Made by a program: the position numbers and the translations under genes. The notes under the pieces are model-generated. The model had not been told where the DNA came from. It made no database searches and was given only the letters and a program-made list of their open reading frames with translations. From the NCBI GenBank assembly GCA_019321725.1, contig CM033111.1:4154001-4218000 (forward strand): a stretch of 64,000 nt of DNA, written 5' to 3'. Source of the stretch: Paulownia fortunei (taxonomy: Eukaryota > Streptophyta > Magnoliopsida > Lamiales > Paulowniaceae). The first letter of the stretch is position 1, and every line of letters starts with the position of its first letter. Below, piece by piece: positions 50,224-63,740 of the stretch.

Positions 50224-51899
50224 TTATGGTTTTATGAGATTGTTGCTAAAATTTTTGGGTAATGTGGTGATGCGTGCAAGTGACACAAACAGGTCCGCAA
50301 TCTAATATGTAACTTATTGGAGTATATAAATATGTTCTTGTTGAAAGTGAAGTTACTATATTATATCATGGTTCTTGCATTCAAGATTTTTCCTTAGTTT
50401 TATTGTTTTCATCTCTTTTGTTAAACTGTGGAACTGGTTAACCCAGATTTTGATGCATCTCAGTCCATTTTCCTTGCACTAACAGAACTTCACCTTGACT
50501 TCTCATGATCATTATGTGGGTAATTGTGATTGTTTTTCTTGCACGTTATACAGTTGAACTTCAGCAGTTTTAAGGAGAAAGGATTTAATGTTGTAGATGT
50601 GCCAAGAAACAAAAGAAGGGGCATTCATTGTACAGAAAAAAAGAAGGGGTGTTTTACAATGACTATTAAATTTGGTGCTTCACTAAAGATGGCAGTTTAG
50701 TCACCCAAATCAGATCTTCGATTTTAAATTCATATTTCATCTTCTATTTCATATCATTGTAATTGTATAAAATATTAACCTACATTCGGGGATTGTACCG
50801 AGGATTCAAAATGGCTCAAAACAAAGATCAAAGGCATAATTTTCATTGAATGCAGAAAAGATGAAGAGATGGGTTTTCTTTTTCTTTTTCTTTTTTTGTC
50901 AGATGGATAACATTTTGACAGCTGCTTCTGTGAAGTGATTGAAAATGGTTATTTACTTAATTAGACCTAAATATTTTAGGTCTTAGTTGAACTCCTTTTG
51001 AATTGATTTTACTCCACCCTTATATGCAATGAATCTTGCTTTTCATGAACCTTTTGAATTGGGAAACCATTTGTTGATTTCGTATAGTCTTGATGCTTCT
51101 CCACGATAGATCGATCATGATACTCTGTTATTGGTGATATTGTCAGAATCACATTACGGCCGTCACCAGTTACAGGTATGACTAAAATTTTTCTTCATCT
51201 CAGTTAGATTGCTCAGTTCAGATTTGCGGGTAAATAAAGTGGTATTCTATGCCTATGGTAAATATTAAGTGAATTTTTTTTCCTAGATCTCAGTTAGATA
51301 ACTCTGTAAAAATTTGCTGGTAAACAAAGTTGTATTGTGTGCCTATGGATTTTTACTTGAACTACGTCGGTTTAAAGATAAAGAAAACTTATGTCGTGGA
51401 GTTCGATGAAGTTGTGGTTCAATCTTGAAGAATTATTTGAAGGTTAAATTCTGGTTTGATCAGTCAAGACTTTGAGATCCAAATTTACAAATGTAAATGT
51501 AAACAACTGGCAAATGTTAGCTTTTTCCTCTGTTCTTGTTTTTTGGTTCAGTTTATCATTTCTGCATGCACATTTATCTTTAAGGTTTGTATATGCTCAG
51601 GAAGAAAGGCAGCATAAACCCGTGAAAGTTTTCTGGAGATTCTGATTCTGCAGTGGGACACGAACCATGGCAATCGATCTCGTGTCAGAATGTGGCTTAA
51701 TCCAAATTAGACAAACAAATTTATGCAAAATGCAGTTTCATTAACACAACCATAAGTTTACAAGCACAAAATAAGGCATTACTAGTACTGACTAATTAAA
51801 AGAGCAGACTCATCATAGTATATGGGATAGAATTTAGCAACTGGGAAATGGGAATATCACTTTAGACTGATATACTCATATAGGATTGAGACAGACTTT
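50224..51899. other. 3' flanks of DUF1218 (+) and nsLTP (-) genes
   Basis: Convergent 3' UTRs and spacer. The open reading frames are short and without family signatures. A near-duplicate phrase, CTCAGTTAGAT followed by GGTAAA(T/C)AAAGT, occurs at about 51200-51240 and again at 51290-51330, a local duplication of about 90 nt. Confidence 0.45.
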
Positions 51900-52184
51900 T
51901 TAGCATGTGGGAAATGGGGTGCCACAAGAGCTGGCCACCTTCTTGGCACCAGGAGAATTGATGAACTTCTGAAGATTGGGGTTCTTCATGTACTGGCAAA
52001 GGCAAGGCCTCTGCTCCTTTATCTTAGCACAGCAAGCAGCACTCGGGCTGCTGGAGGATGTGATTGCGGCTGCGCATGGGCTCAGCTGCAGTGGGTTGCA
52101 AGTCACTGCTCTTGTCACCTCAAATTCACCAAGCAGCACCACAAGTACTACACAAATAGCCAGGCATGCTACTTTGGAATTCAT
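51900..52184 (-). CDS. Non-specific lipid-transfer protein, type 2
   Basis: A small secreted protein that binds and carries lipids in the apoplast, often tied to cutin/suberin deposition or defence. Single exon, 94 residues. The signal peptide is about 1-26 (ending VTRA), leaving a 68-residue mature protein. The eight-Cys signature is complete: Cys29, 37, 51-52, 61, 63, 87 and 94, with the C-x-C motif as CLC. A hydrophobic residue (Leu62) sits between the two Cys, which is the type-2 hallmark (type 1 has a hydrophilic residue). I use ATG 52184 (MNSKVACLAI) because a hydrophobic signal core begins directly after it; an upstream in-frame Met at 52256 would add a Pro/Thr-rich lead that spoils the signal peptide. 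No GPI-anchor tail. Confidence 0.95.
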   Translation of the reverse strand: MNSKVACLAICVVLVVLLGEFEVTRAVTCNPLQLSPCAAAITSSSSPSAACCAKIKEQRPCLCQYMKNPNLQKFINSPGAKKVASSCGTPFPTC

Positions 52185-52271
52185 TTCTCTCTTTGTAGGT
52201 GTGGGGGTGGGTGGGTGTACTCTGAAGAGGTAGAGGGAGATGTGTGGGGAAAACATTTGGTTTGCATCTCA

Positions 52272-52280
52272 ATTTATAGA
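52272..52280 (-). promoter_or_regulatory. TATA box of the nsLTP gene
   Basis: CTATAAATT on the minus strand, about 90 nt upstream of the ATG at 52184, giving a 5' UTR of about 60 nt. Confidence 0.55.
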
Positions 52281-52289
52281 GGGAGATGG

Positions 52290-55200
52290 CATAATGCAAA
52301 GGAAATATGCAAGTAAACTATTCACACTCTTTTATTGTATTTTGCTTTATGTCATTGTTACAAGTGGAATAATGGCTCAATTGTTTCACCACATGCCATG
52401 TGAGGAGTAATGTATTTTTTTTTTTCAATAACCAGGTGTTAAGCTTGGCTATTCATGGGAGTTGACGGCCTTACATCTGATTCGTCCTCTGGTAAATCCT
52501 GTTTCATATATTTTCGTTTGTATAAAAACTTGATGGCACAAGGTCTTTGTCTTGGTGAATTGGTATTTATGATGTTTAGTGGTTTTTTGGATTGTTTTCA
52601 CATTGTTTTATGACTTAAAGAGTGAAAATGGTGCATGTTTTTCTTGATACTCTGATCTTATGTTTGAAATTTTGCCTCTGCAACCAATAAGGATAGATGG
52701 AGATAAAATGGAAATTATGGGCAGAGAGTGATAATGGGAAGACTTTCTACGCATTGGGTTAGTCACGCTTGTAAATCATGAGCTAACATCATGCTGCACT
52801 GTCATCATACCATACTAATGAGTGAGACTAATCATTAGAACAAAAAATAAAATAATTAAAAGATTAAAAAATTAAAAAAAAAATAAAGTGATTTTTACAT
52901 TAGAGTACAATTTCATTTCTTTTTCAATTTCTTGTCCTTACTATTTAATATCTATTTACCACTATTTATCTTTACTATCAAATGTTCTTGAAATGCTATA
53001 TCTTGTGTACAGTATATTGATTATATAAATGATTGATAAATATTTTATCTTAATATTTATAATAATACATCGAGTAGGATGTATTACACCAATAAAATGA
53101 ATTTTTATTTTTTTTTCTCTTACAAGTAAAATTAGGCATCATTGTCTCCCCACTCATTATATATAATTGTTTCTTGGCATCCATGACAAGGTATTTGAGA
53201 ATGATTTTATAAGGATTATTTTGTGAGTGAAAAGTTGCAAACAACTAATACTTGGACTTTGATTGAGGTTTTTTTGCATCCTAATTAGCCAGCTTTGAGG
53301 ACTACTATATATGTTATCAAGAATTATATTATTGATGATTGTTTTCACTATAAAATAAAAAATTAAGTTGGAATTAACATAAGTAGGTACCCTCAACGAT
53401 CAGGACGAAATCAAAAAATGAATTTCACACGATATTTATTTTTTAATCAATAGATAAAGAAGTATTTTTAATTTTTTAGAAAAATATATTTTTAAAATTT
53501 AATAATTTTATATAAAAAATTTATATTAATTTAAAACTTTTATGAAATTAAGACGCGCGAACACCGTAGCTGCCCACCCATTACCTCCGTCTTCAAGGAT
53601 GTCTCCACCAGGTGTTATCCACCAAAGGACGAAAATGATGTCAAATTATTAATAAGACCCATATTATATCGATGTAGCATGACATGAAACGAGCATACTT
53701 TCTTTCAAAAAAAAAAAAAAATTGTACTAAGTGCATGAACTGAGGAACTGAAATGTGCTTAAAACTTTCCAAAGAGTAAGTGGATAAAGCTATCAAGTAT
53801 CAACAACGTTAGTGACTTGAATGGATTGATGGCAATTGACTTAAATTCAACCACAACTTTTTACATTTGGAGCTCAAATCCTCAGATGCTGGTACCGACA
53901 CCTTTTCATGGATGTACTATCCACTTTTCTTCTTTAAAGTCGTCAAAATTGTCTGGATTCACCTCCATATGCAATGGCTTGCTGGTTATCAATCATCACA
54001 AACTGAATAATTGGAACAGTTTCCCCTCCCCTCATCTACGCCAAATTATGTTCCCAAAGACAAATAAATATAATATGTAAAAACTTGGAAGCATATAACA
54101 AAACATAATAATAAGTATACAAATTAATAAAACATATAATAGAAACATAACAGACAATTGATGCTCTGAAGTACTTCAGAATGCATTTATTCATCTTTCT
54201 CTTTTTTTTCTTCACTATTTCCTACAATACGTATATTATTTTGTATTTGCAAACAATTTTTTTTAATTTTTTCTATGACTTGCAAAATTTATAAGAAGAA
54301 AATAAATTGATCAGAAAGTGATAAATACTCGATTGATATGTATATAATTATATATATATATATAAATATAATATTTTAGTTAATATATATTCATCTTGTC
54401 CAGGCCTAGTTGCGACTTCCGACACTAGACTCTCTAGGCAACTTTAAGACAAAATACTTTTACAATATGAACTTCTCCAACGTTAATAAACAAAGTCAAT
54501 TAATGACATTAATTAAAGAATGGGTATTGCCATCGCAATTTAATAGTTGCTGCCACAATGTTAGGGGCAAGTATAAATTCCCAAGCAACAAACATGAAAA
54601 AACACAGTAGATTTTAATCAACATTAGCCACAGTAATTCCCACTGAAGCCAATATTATTGCAGTACCCTATGCAAGCAAAGAGCCAAACCATTATAGAAA
54701 AGAATGCTATTCAGACATGTTTATATGTGCCGTGGTGATGCTCTAACAAGGCACCTGAGTAAGAATATTTGGGTAGGAGAACTAGAGTAAAGGTAAGCAT
54801 CATGGTACTAGTTGGGACATAATATTGGTGATTTTATCAAATATATATATATATATATAAAAGAGTGAGGAAGTTTTTGCAAAGTTTAAGTAAATAATAA
54901 CGGATCATATTATATCGTTTATTGAAAAGTTGGATTATTAAATGTGGCCTCACATTGAAGTTGAGAATTGAGTTTTATTTGTCGGTATTTGAAAATATAA
55001 GAGGAAAATTAACAACTTATGTTTTAATAGATGACACATGTCTACTTATAGTGATGTACACTGAACATGTATCTTATCATATATTTACACATACATTTAA
55101 ATTTGTGTAAAATATATAATGAGATGCACATTCTGTATATTTCACGGAATGTAGCATCTTTTAATCCATTTTAGACATTAATTTCACTTGAAGGTTGGTT

Positions 55201-58200
55201 CAATATCATTTTTCCTCCATTTTTTATGGGAAAAAATTGACTTTCAAATCTTATAGTGCATTGTGATTATTTTTCTATTTCATTTTTGCCAAATGTTACA
55301 TATATTCGAAACATTTCTCTGTACTTAATAACTTTTGTGTCATAAAAATCTCTTAATATATGTTTATGATATTAATTAATAGATGTATGTTGCAAATTCT
55401 TCATTGATGGAATAAACGACATAAGTTAATTGCCCAAATAAAAACTGGGGGTGATAAATTTCCACAAAAAAATTGTACACAATTTTAAATTAGAGAATTT
55501 TGTTCAAATAATTGGCAATAGCTTGGTTGGATGGAAAATGTTATCCATTTTCCTCGGAGAGAATCGTTGGATTTGAAGAATGATGATATGCAATGATACT
55601 ATCATTTGACCTTGGAGGACCCAATACGGATAATTTAATCCGGCTGCTTATTCTTTTCGGTGATGCGATGTGATGTATGATGGCATGCGCCTCTTTCTAA
55701 TCATAACTATATGCCCACCCTTTATTTCTTTGCTTCAACTTTCTTAATTTGAGCAGAGGACCCAATCCTCCAATAGCACATCAAGTACGGTGGAAAAAAA
55801 TTAAAATTGAGGTATTCATCAAAGATAAATTTTCTTGTGGGAATATTGTCAGCGACCCACCCAAAAATAATTTAAGTATATTAATTTAAAAAGATTTAGT
55901 CCAAATTTAAGAATTGAAGATGCATGCCAGCACATGCATTCTACTATACAAAAATACAATTATCACTAAAAGTAAAATAATTATAAATATCTTGTCTCTG
56001 TTCATTTTTTAAACACAATTTATACATTTGGTATTTTATAATTTTATGATTTTTTTTATATATTATTTACTCTAATTCTGACTTAAAGAAGAAATGATTT
56101 TGTTGTTCATTGCTCGCGATGAGTTGAGTTAGGTTTGAAAAATTATTAGGAAAAAAAAATCACAATTTAGATAAAAAGAAATCGTGTAAAAAAAAGAGAG
56201 AAAAATTTATAGATTTTTCCTAGCTATATTCGGATTCAATTCATGAAAGGTATCTATGTTGTTTTGAAAAAATTTCCATGGATAGAATGAACGCAATATT
56301 TCTTTTAATTATAATTAATTTCTAAAGTATGTGGTCAACTTGTCTTCATAATCAGCTTTTTAAACTAAAGAAAAAAATAAATCGGCCATCTTTGAATTAT
56401 CACTTGCTTAATTTTTAAATATACATTTAGACATGTGAAAATTTTATTTCAAAATTTCGTAGTTTCAAAGATATTTTAGAAAAGAAATATCAAACTACAG
56501 AATATAATTTAACTGTTTAAGAAATGCTCCCAATTACATCAATTTTCAATATATTCCACTGGATCTCTACTATTATACTTATTTTTTAAAAAAAAATGTT
56601 GAAGATTATTTTCTCAATTTCAATGAGTGTGCAATGATCAAAGCTGATCAGCGGGGGGTCTCTTTAATATAAAAGTAAAAGATCTTTACTGGTCCTGAGG
56701 TCAAAAGCCACCGCAGGGGGCCCGTTTGGCTGTTCAAAGTTCAAACCTTTTTTTTTTCTTTTTTGATTTTTCAATTTTAAGTTGTATTTTACATGCCATG
56801 ACTGTGCTAATAATGATAATCACCCATGCAGATGCACGGTACTCATGAAAGGATTTAAGCCAGAAAAGGAAAAAAAAAAAAAAGGAAAAAGGCAACAACA
56901 CTTTGAGAAAACAAAAATCATTAGTAAAGTTCAATTTTAATTTAATTTTTTTCACAAATTTAAATTTATTTTTAAATTTAATATAATTATGAAGTGGGTC
57001 GAGTTTAGATAAACTCAACAACTAGTGTGATGACAATAGCAAAATTGGATTCAAATTTGATTGAAATCCGAAGATGCAAATCAAACATATAAATCAAAAT
57101 ATCTTATATGAAATAATTGGTATCGGATCTAATTAAAAAAAATGAAGTTCCAAATAAATTCCCGTTATATTAGATTATAATGTGAACTACAAAACAGAAG
57201 TTAACAATGTTAGATCTTACAAAGGGGTTGACTGTGAAATTAATTGCCTATTAAGTCTCACAAAATCAGATTGAAATTTTAATTGCCCAAGTCTCACTTT
57301 TTGGGTCGTTGGATAGTGGGCTTATTAAGATCATAACCATCATTATTCATCATGATATTTGTCAAATTCATGATACAATTTACGATATTGCATGAAAGAG
57401 AAACAGGGTAGTAAAAACCAATTAACATTACTAGATCAGGTGTCTTTTACCGATCCACTATTGAGAAGCCCAATTTGACAGGCCCAATTATTTTTTAATA
57501 GGCCCAATTTTGGTTTATTGTAATGAAAACAGAAATTTTGCAAAATGAAAACCAAAACTTGTACTAAAAAAAAAACAAAAATATTGAAAAAAAAAATAAA
57601 CAAAAAAAAAACATAATTAACTATGTAAAATACTCTCCCCAAATTGCAAAATTCAATCGATCTTATAAATTGTTGCTCTAAATATTCAAATGTTGTCCCC
57701 TAGTAAAGAACTCATTTTTAAGTTTGGCTCAAATTCCAACTCAAACTTAAATGAAGAAAAAATTAGGTAAAGTAGCACCCTACACATAATCAATTTAATG
57801 TCCCCTTTGTAACCCATCAGATAAGTGTAAGATGAATTAAAATATCTTTCTCACTTTCTTATCCTCCATAAATATCCATAAATATATAAATTTTGCCAAA
57901 GTATCAAATTAAAGCGAATCTTTTATTATAATTTTATTATGAATATTGTATTATATATTGCATATATTTAAACATACAGCGTAAATGGGATAAAAATTGT
58001 AATAAAATTTTCAAACTGCAATTAAAGATTAAATCCATTATGAGTCTTTAATGAAAATCGTCAACACTAATTAGGCTCAAACAGGAAACTTAAAAGGCCA
58101 CTGCACTGTTGGAGGATATTTATTACCATCCTAAAAGTTGATTTTTTTTTTTTTAGTTTTGATGAGTTATGAGTTTAAAATAGGTTCAGAAAATTATATT

Positions 58201-59570
58201 TAAAAAAGTTCGTCTAAATTATGAATCGAAATAAAAATATGATCCAATCGATCGAATTATGAACTCCACAAGAGAATAAGACAAATTGGGCTATAATATT
58301 GAGGCTAAACCTATTAGACTATAAAATTAATTTTCACGAAAATCCTTATTTCAACATTATAAATACACTTAATATTTATTATTAAAAAACACGCGATTAA
58401 TTACGCATTTATATGTTTTTAAAATTTATGGCTTATATCTATTTTTTTCGAGACTGATTTGAACGTTGGAGGGTTTTTGTCGAATTAAACCCCGACACCC
58501 CTAATGACTTTTTATAACATACAAGTGACTTACTTAACAACTCGATATTAGGAATACTAATAAAAAGAATGATACCACATCAAGTTTGTTTTGGAATTTA
58601 AAGTTTGAAAATCTCAAAAATTAATTAATTCATGACTTAAATTTATATTTATCTTTTCTCTAGCCATGATTTTTCTTCCATTATATAAATGTAAGAGGCA
58701 AAACTCCTACCAATATGCATATGAAGGAAGATTCTTACAAGACATGATATATGCATGTTCTCTATGTACTACTTTGACCAAATCCCTTTGAGCAGTGTAA
58801 TTCTCCAGCCACTTTGGAACAAATATGGTGCTGATCGAGACCTTCAATTTCAGCATATTTTGACTTGAAAAAAAAACATACATATATTCTACATGTGTAC
58901 ATGGATGATATCCACACACATATAAAGATGTATTTCTTTGGATGCATTTTTATTTGTCATCCAAAGTACAAGTCCATTTTTTAGGATTAATATGGTTTCA
59001 AAAGATTGTTAAATTCTTGAATTAATCAACTTTAGCGTAAAAATGAATTTTTTATTGATATTATTATTTTTTATCAAAAATCTTAACGATGTTCATATTT
59101 GTTAGATGGCTACAAATGCCATGAGTATTAGATGTAATTATTCAAGCCTAAAGAAGTGTATTTATATTTACACCAAATTTTAAGGGAGGTGTCTATGTAC
59201 TTATTCCTATCTTAATGGCTTAAGCGGCTAACCATTGTTTAATTAAAGTCAACCACCCTTTAGCTAAACTCAAATTAGTGTAGGATAATCAGCCTAATTT
59301 AAGATAATCTTAATTAGTATGGACGTTGACAAAGTATATATGCGCCATTTATTCAAAAAAGAGACTGGGATTCTTTTGACAATTTGTTGTTTACTATTTA
59401 ATCACATGGGTTTTGATTACTTAAATTTAATTTAATATTTTATTTCATATTCTACGTATAATACTAAGTGAAATATCATATTAAAACAAAGAATTTGGAC
59501 TCACTTTCAGATTATCGAGTCTTTTGACTCTTCATTATCTAACTATTTTATTGCCTCTATCATCTATCAA
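52290..59570. other. Gene-poor AT-rich intergenic block
   Basis: About 7.3 kb with no protein family I recognise. The open frames at 53050-53396, 53817-54080, 54410-54610, 54922-55110, 56734-57021, 57436-57642 and 58707-58947 have no motifs and mirror the local composition. AT microsatellites occur at about 54343-54363 and 54841-54859. A phrase GGGGGCCCGTTTGGC at about 56715-56729 resembles the start of many plant DNA transposons, but I could not find its other end. Confidence 0.5.
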
Positions 59571-59759
59571 TCTCATAAATATAGACACGTATTTTATTAT
59601 ACACACATAAAAACCACACAACTCAGACACACACACAAGACTCACAAGAAGTCAGTTGCTGATAAGATAAGAAGCCTGTGGAAAATTGCTCGTTTCTGCA
59701 CAAGGGTCTAAGAAAACGTCGGAGAAAAAATAATTACGTTTCTCTGTTTGTGTGTTTAG

Positions 59760-59990
59760 ATGGTGAGGCAATGGAAAGGTGCAGATAGCTGGGATGGAGG
59801 CGCCGCCGCAGGCTTTGGTGGAGCACTTTTGGCGGTGTGGGCTGTTTTGCTCAGCCTCTTTCTGATCATGGCCATCATGTTTTCTTGTGCTGGTGGCGCG
59901 TCACAGGACAAGGCATCAGCAACCTCCCATACTGATACATACGGCGGCGCAGCTTGCGGCGGCGCTTGTGGTTCCTCGTGTGGAGGTTGA
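59760..59990 (+). CDS. Small one-pass membrane protein with Cys/Gly-rich tail (unknown function)
   Basis: 76 residues in a single exon, from ATG 59760 to TGA. Residues 1-16 are soluble (MVRQWKGADSWDGGAA). One strongly hydrophobic segment lies at about 17-42 (AVWAVLLSLFLIMAIMF). Then a Ser/Thr-rich linker leads to a tail with evenly spaced Cys66, Cys70 and Cys74 in ACGGACGSSCGG, plus Cys43 at the membrane border. It is GC-richer than its surroundings and has plant-like coding bias, whereas the flanking DNA is AT-rich, so I think it is real. I do not recognise the family; the tail recalls but does not match the CYSTM type, which has clustered Cys inside the helix. A weak TATA-like CATAAATATAG at about 59574 would give a leader of about 150 nt. 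The antisense open frame (59756-60004) is a shadow. Confidence 0.7.
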   Translation: MVRQWKGADSWDGGAAAGFGGALLAVWAVLLSLFLIMAIMFSCAGGASQDKASATSHTDTYGGAACGGACGSSCGG

Positions 59991-61362
59991 CTCACCAACC
60001 TCATAAATCTATTATAGCTATACTTTTGGGATAGTTTTTTGTGTTCATTTTCAGTTCTGAACTATAGGTTGCCATTGTATGGTATTGTTATTTGGTAAAG
60101 CTAGTTGTGAACTGTCCCACCAAAGGGACATATGTGAATGAAAACAGAGGCTTTGTAGTATTTCTTTTTGAAGATTTATGTCAGATTCTTGAATGTCAGA
60201 GTTGTTATTGGCATTTTTCACATTTATTTAGGCTGGATATACTACATGTTAGTGCCCAATATTAAAGCCGAATTCATGATAAATCTTAATTTTTTTAGGA
60301 TAAATTATCCCATGTGATTAGTTATCCTAATTCCTAATGGGATGAAAAGGGGAGATAGAAGGACAAAAAGGAATGTGAAGAGAAAAGAAAAAAAAATCAA
60401 GAATAACGACAAAGAGTATTTTAAATAACACAATTTTAATTTATATTATGTAATCATATGAAATACATATTATATATTTTCATAATTTTATTTCAATTTT
60501 ATATGTTAGTATATTTTTCATTGATTTTTCCTCATCCAAACCAAGAAATTAAACAACCCCTTAGCACACAAAAGAATTGCTAATACTAAAAAGTGAAGCA
60601 TGACAATATTATTCTTCTTAAATTGTTGGGAGATATATGTAATTCTTGAATGGAGTAAACATGTTCCTGTTCCATCTAGGACCATTAGGCAAGCAAAAAT
60701 TCTTGTCTCCTATGATCCAAAGAACAGTAGCAAAACACACACATCCACTATAGAATTACCCGGAAAATGCCGTGTTAACTACTTTCTTTCCCTGTTAATA
60801 ACAGTTTTCAACAACATTCAAGCCTATTTCCGCGCCAAGCCCTCTACCAAAACTGGCAGTGATTATTTTGTGCTTAGTCGGCATTTCAGTGAATTGCACT
60901 ATATTATGCTTAAATGAGATACAAAAAAATTACCATAATAAATGCAAAAGGTATAGAAATGCAAATCATTCTCACAAGAGTTATGTTTTGATATAAAGAT
61001 GATACAAAAATAAAAAAATAAAATCATTGAACTTGATAAATCATACTCATCAGAAGTTAAACTCGAGATGGCAAAGCACACAAAATTATCGGAGCCAAGC
61101 ATTAGGACCAGCACTCTGAATATATTGCTTTAGTCATTTATGTAATCTGTACCTTCTGAATCAATCATTTCTAACAATAATTCAATTTCACAAGTTAAAC
61201 ACAAATATAAAACGAAATATCTACTCCTGTCCTTTCATTGAAATTGAGAGACCTTTTCTAACTTATTTCGTTTGTAATTTGTACAGGGGAGGTCTTTCAA
61301 TCTATATATATATATATATAACCACTTTTTTTTATATGAATGAGAAAACTAAATTAAAGCAT
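59991..61362. other. 3' flanks and spacer
   Basis: Convergent 3' ends of the small membrane protein gene (+) and the nucleotidylyltransferase gene (-). The open frame at 60600-60917 has no recognisable family. A TA microsatellite lies at about 61302-61320. Confidence 0.5.
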
Positions 61363-63740
61363 TCATTGATTTCTCCTGATTTCAGTCGATGAAATGTCCA
61401 TGCGAAATTTCTCTGCCGGTATTGGGATAAACATATCCCTTAGCTCCCCAGGAATATCGAAATCGTCAAGAACCTACAGAATCATGCAATAGTATAACTT
61501 CACTATGTACACTAAAATAATAATAAATAATGAGCGAACTCAAAAACAACGATTTGAGGACAAACCTTAAAATCACCATCTACATTTCGACCACCAACTA
61601 GGAAAACACACCCTGTGCTTTTGCATCCAGAGAGAATTTCCAACATTCTTCTATAGTCGCCACCATAATACTTTGGCTGTCAAAAAGTAGCACACCTTAA
61701 GGTAGGCAATCAGCAAAGCATTTATTATCCCATAACCATTGCTATTCATAAAACTCAACTGCAACAAAATAAGGATTTCTGATAGAACAAACGATTTGAT
61801 TTGAGGGAGACTCTCCCTTAATTGCTTAGGTCAAAGATAATTGCATACTTTCTGACTTTCATTTCTAGAATACTGCAAAAGAGTGGAACATTGCATTCCT
61901 TCCCCAATTGTGGTATCTTTATAAGCAAAATTTCATAATCAAATCGACCATACACATGCACGAACTATAACAAGAAGGAAACTAAATTTGAACCCGTATA
62001 CTGTACTCTTCTATAATGTTAGTTTCATAGAGTATTTGCAAGCCATAACAAAAACAGAGATAGCTCTTCTTACCAATATCTTGTGCATTTATCGGTTAAA
62101 ATGTAGTTAAAAAATAAAGATGAGAATAAGAAAACAAAAAAATGGAATAGCATCACAGCAACATTCACCTCAGCTCAAGAAATGGAATAATTAAAGATGC
62201 CCCAAATGTAGGAAGTCATTAGGATAATATCTTTTGATTTGATTCCCTTACATTTATAAGCCTTGCCGCAGTGTCAGCACCAATCACGAAGGCACTGCCA
62301 GGAAAAAGTTCAGCTTTCTTGTAAAAATATGGCTGGTTGGAAATTATGACCGTCTTCCCTGCACTTGAAAGACTGAGACCATTAATAGCTCAGTCAGCTG
62401 TACACTGAATAAGGCTGACGAGTAATATTATCACAATCCATGGCTTTCTCGTAAAGAATAAAAAACGGTTAATATTATCAGAATCATGGATTATAAATGC
62501 AATGGGGGTGTTCAAGGGAAAGTAGAAAACATACCCCACCTCTGCAGACAAAAGAGAGTAAAAGAAAAGGAAGAATGGCAGTAAAGGAAAAAAGAAAAAA
62601 AAAATTATAGTGTGTGTATGAAAACTTTGACCTGATATTAAAAAAAAGAATTAAATAACATGTAGATAATATCTAATGGCACATCAAGCTCCTCTACATG
62701 TGGACTGCCATCTCAAAAAACAAATCATTTTTTCACCAAGGTGGGAAAATATATATGTTTATATTCCAACTCCAACGGTGTATCATGATGCTACTTTTAT
62801 TTTAAAAAATGTTAGTCACAGGGTAAAACCCTGAGATTCAGTGATTTTATTTGAATTGAAGTAAGAAATTAATTTGAATTGAAGTAAGAAATTATGAGCC
62901 TCTCCAAGAACTTTAAGACAACAAAGCAGGAGAAGGAACTATTTGCAGCTGCTGAACAATGATGTGATGCAGCATGATTGAAGATTTGATAAAATATACA
63001 TGGGTTGGTGGATGAAATAAATTGGTGGGTGTATCCTATAATGTAGCAAATCCTAGCTTTTCAATTGGTTTTCTGTAAAACGAGGAAATATAGATGCACA
63101 CCAGATGCATATTATCTGTTCTTTGGCATGCAGAAATAGGTTTTCATATCATTTGCAGACTGTAGCCACATTCAGAAAATTATTCAGGATCGTAGAAGAC
63201 AAAGCAATAGCAGACAGTTATTTGATATTACTACAATAAAATCAGAGATAAAGGTACATAAGATGCATAAGCAACTAAATACATAGAGAATCAAAGCATT
63301 ACAACAGTTTCAAGGGGAGGCGTGAAGTTTTTTTTTTTTAAAAAAAAAAGAAAAAACTCACGCACTCACCCACTCACACTCTGGGGTTGAACCCCTAACC
63401 TTCCACATAAAGGTAGGAGGTGGCACCACCAGCCTAAATGGTTGGTAAGGGGAGGCATGAAGTTTTCATAAGGAAACTATTTGAAGAACAATATTTGAAT
63501 ATAAGATAGCAGCAAGTAGTACCACATTCTATGACCACAGTTCAATCACTAGGAAAAAAACAAAAACACATCGACCAGCGAAGCTACATTCAAATGTTGT
63601 TGCAAGTTTGAGTCATATGTTAAACCTCACCAGCTTTTTCAAATTGCCTAACGCGTTGTTTGACTTGAGACACAGTCAGTGGAGGTTTGTCTGCATTCAC
63701 TGCTGACAACTCAAAGCATGGGTATCCTTCACCAAGAATG
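61363..63740 (-). CDS. Nucleotidylyltransferase-fold protein (NMNAT/cytidylyltransferase-like), 3' exons
   Basis: Exons on the minus strand: 63740-63631, 62358-62252, 61676-61566, 61473-61363 (ending in TGA). Phases match at each join (AAA GCT G|GG AAG). The translated order is GEGYPCFELSAVNADKPPL and QVKQRVRQFEKAG; then KTVIISNQPYFYKKAELFPG, SAFVIGADTAARLIN; then PKYYGGDYRRMLEIL, CVFLVGGRNVDGDFK; then VLDDFDIPGELRDMFIPIPA and MDISSTEIRRNQ. The ISSTEIR near the C-terminus is the conserved ISSTxxR signature of the nucleotidylyltransferase superfamily (NMNAT, PPAT), whose Ser/Thr/Arg contact the nucleotide phosphates. The layout is like Arabidopsis At3g27610 as I recall it. The N-terminal part, with the HxGH motif if present, lies beyond the window. 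The substrate is therefore open. Confidence 0.8.
63331..63446 (-). mobile_element. SINE-like retroposon in an intron, with 19-bp target-site duplication
   Basis: Read on the minus strand, the head has a box A-like TAGGCTGGTGGTGCC and a box B-like GGGTTCAACCCCAG, then a short body (GTGTGAGTGGGTGAGTGCG) and a T/A-rich tail. It is flanked by 19-bp direct repeats, AAGGGGAGGCGTGAAGTTT at 63312-63330 and AAGGGGAGGCATGAAGTTT at 63447-63465, with one mismatch. That is strong evidence for retroposition. It sits in the first visible intron of the nucleotidylyltransferase gene, in the gene's own (minus) orientation. Confidence 0.8.

Noticed and set aside
59756..60004. 82-codon antisense frame over the small membrane protein gene
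   Set aside because: Pro/Ala-rich complement of a Gly/Ala-rich coding strand. The sense frame has a proper helix, Cys spacing and a plausible start.
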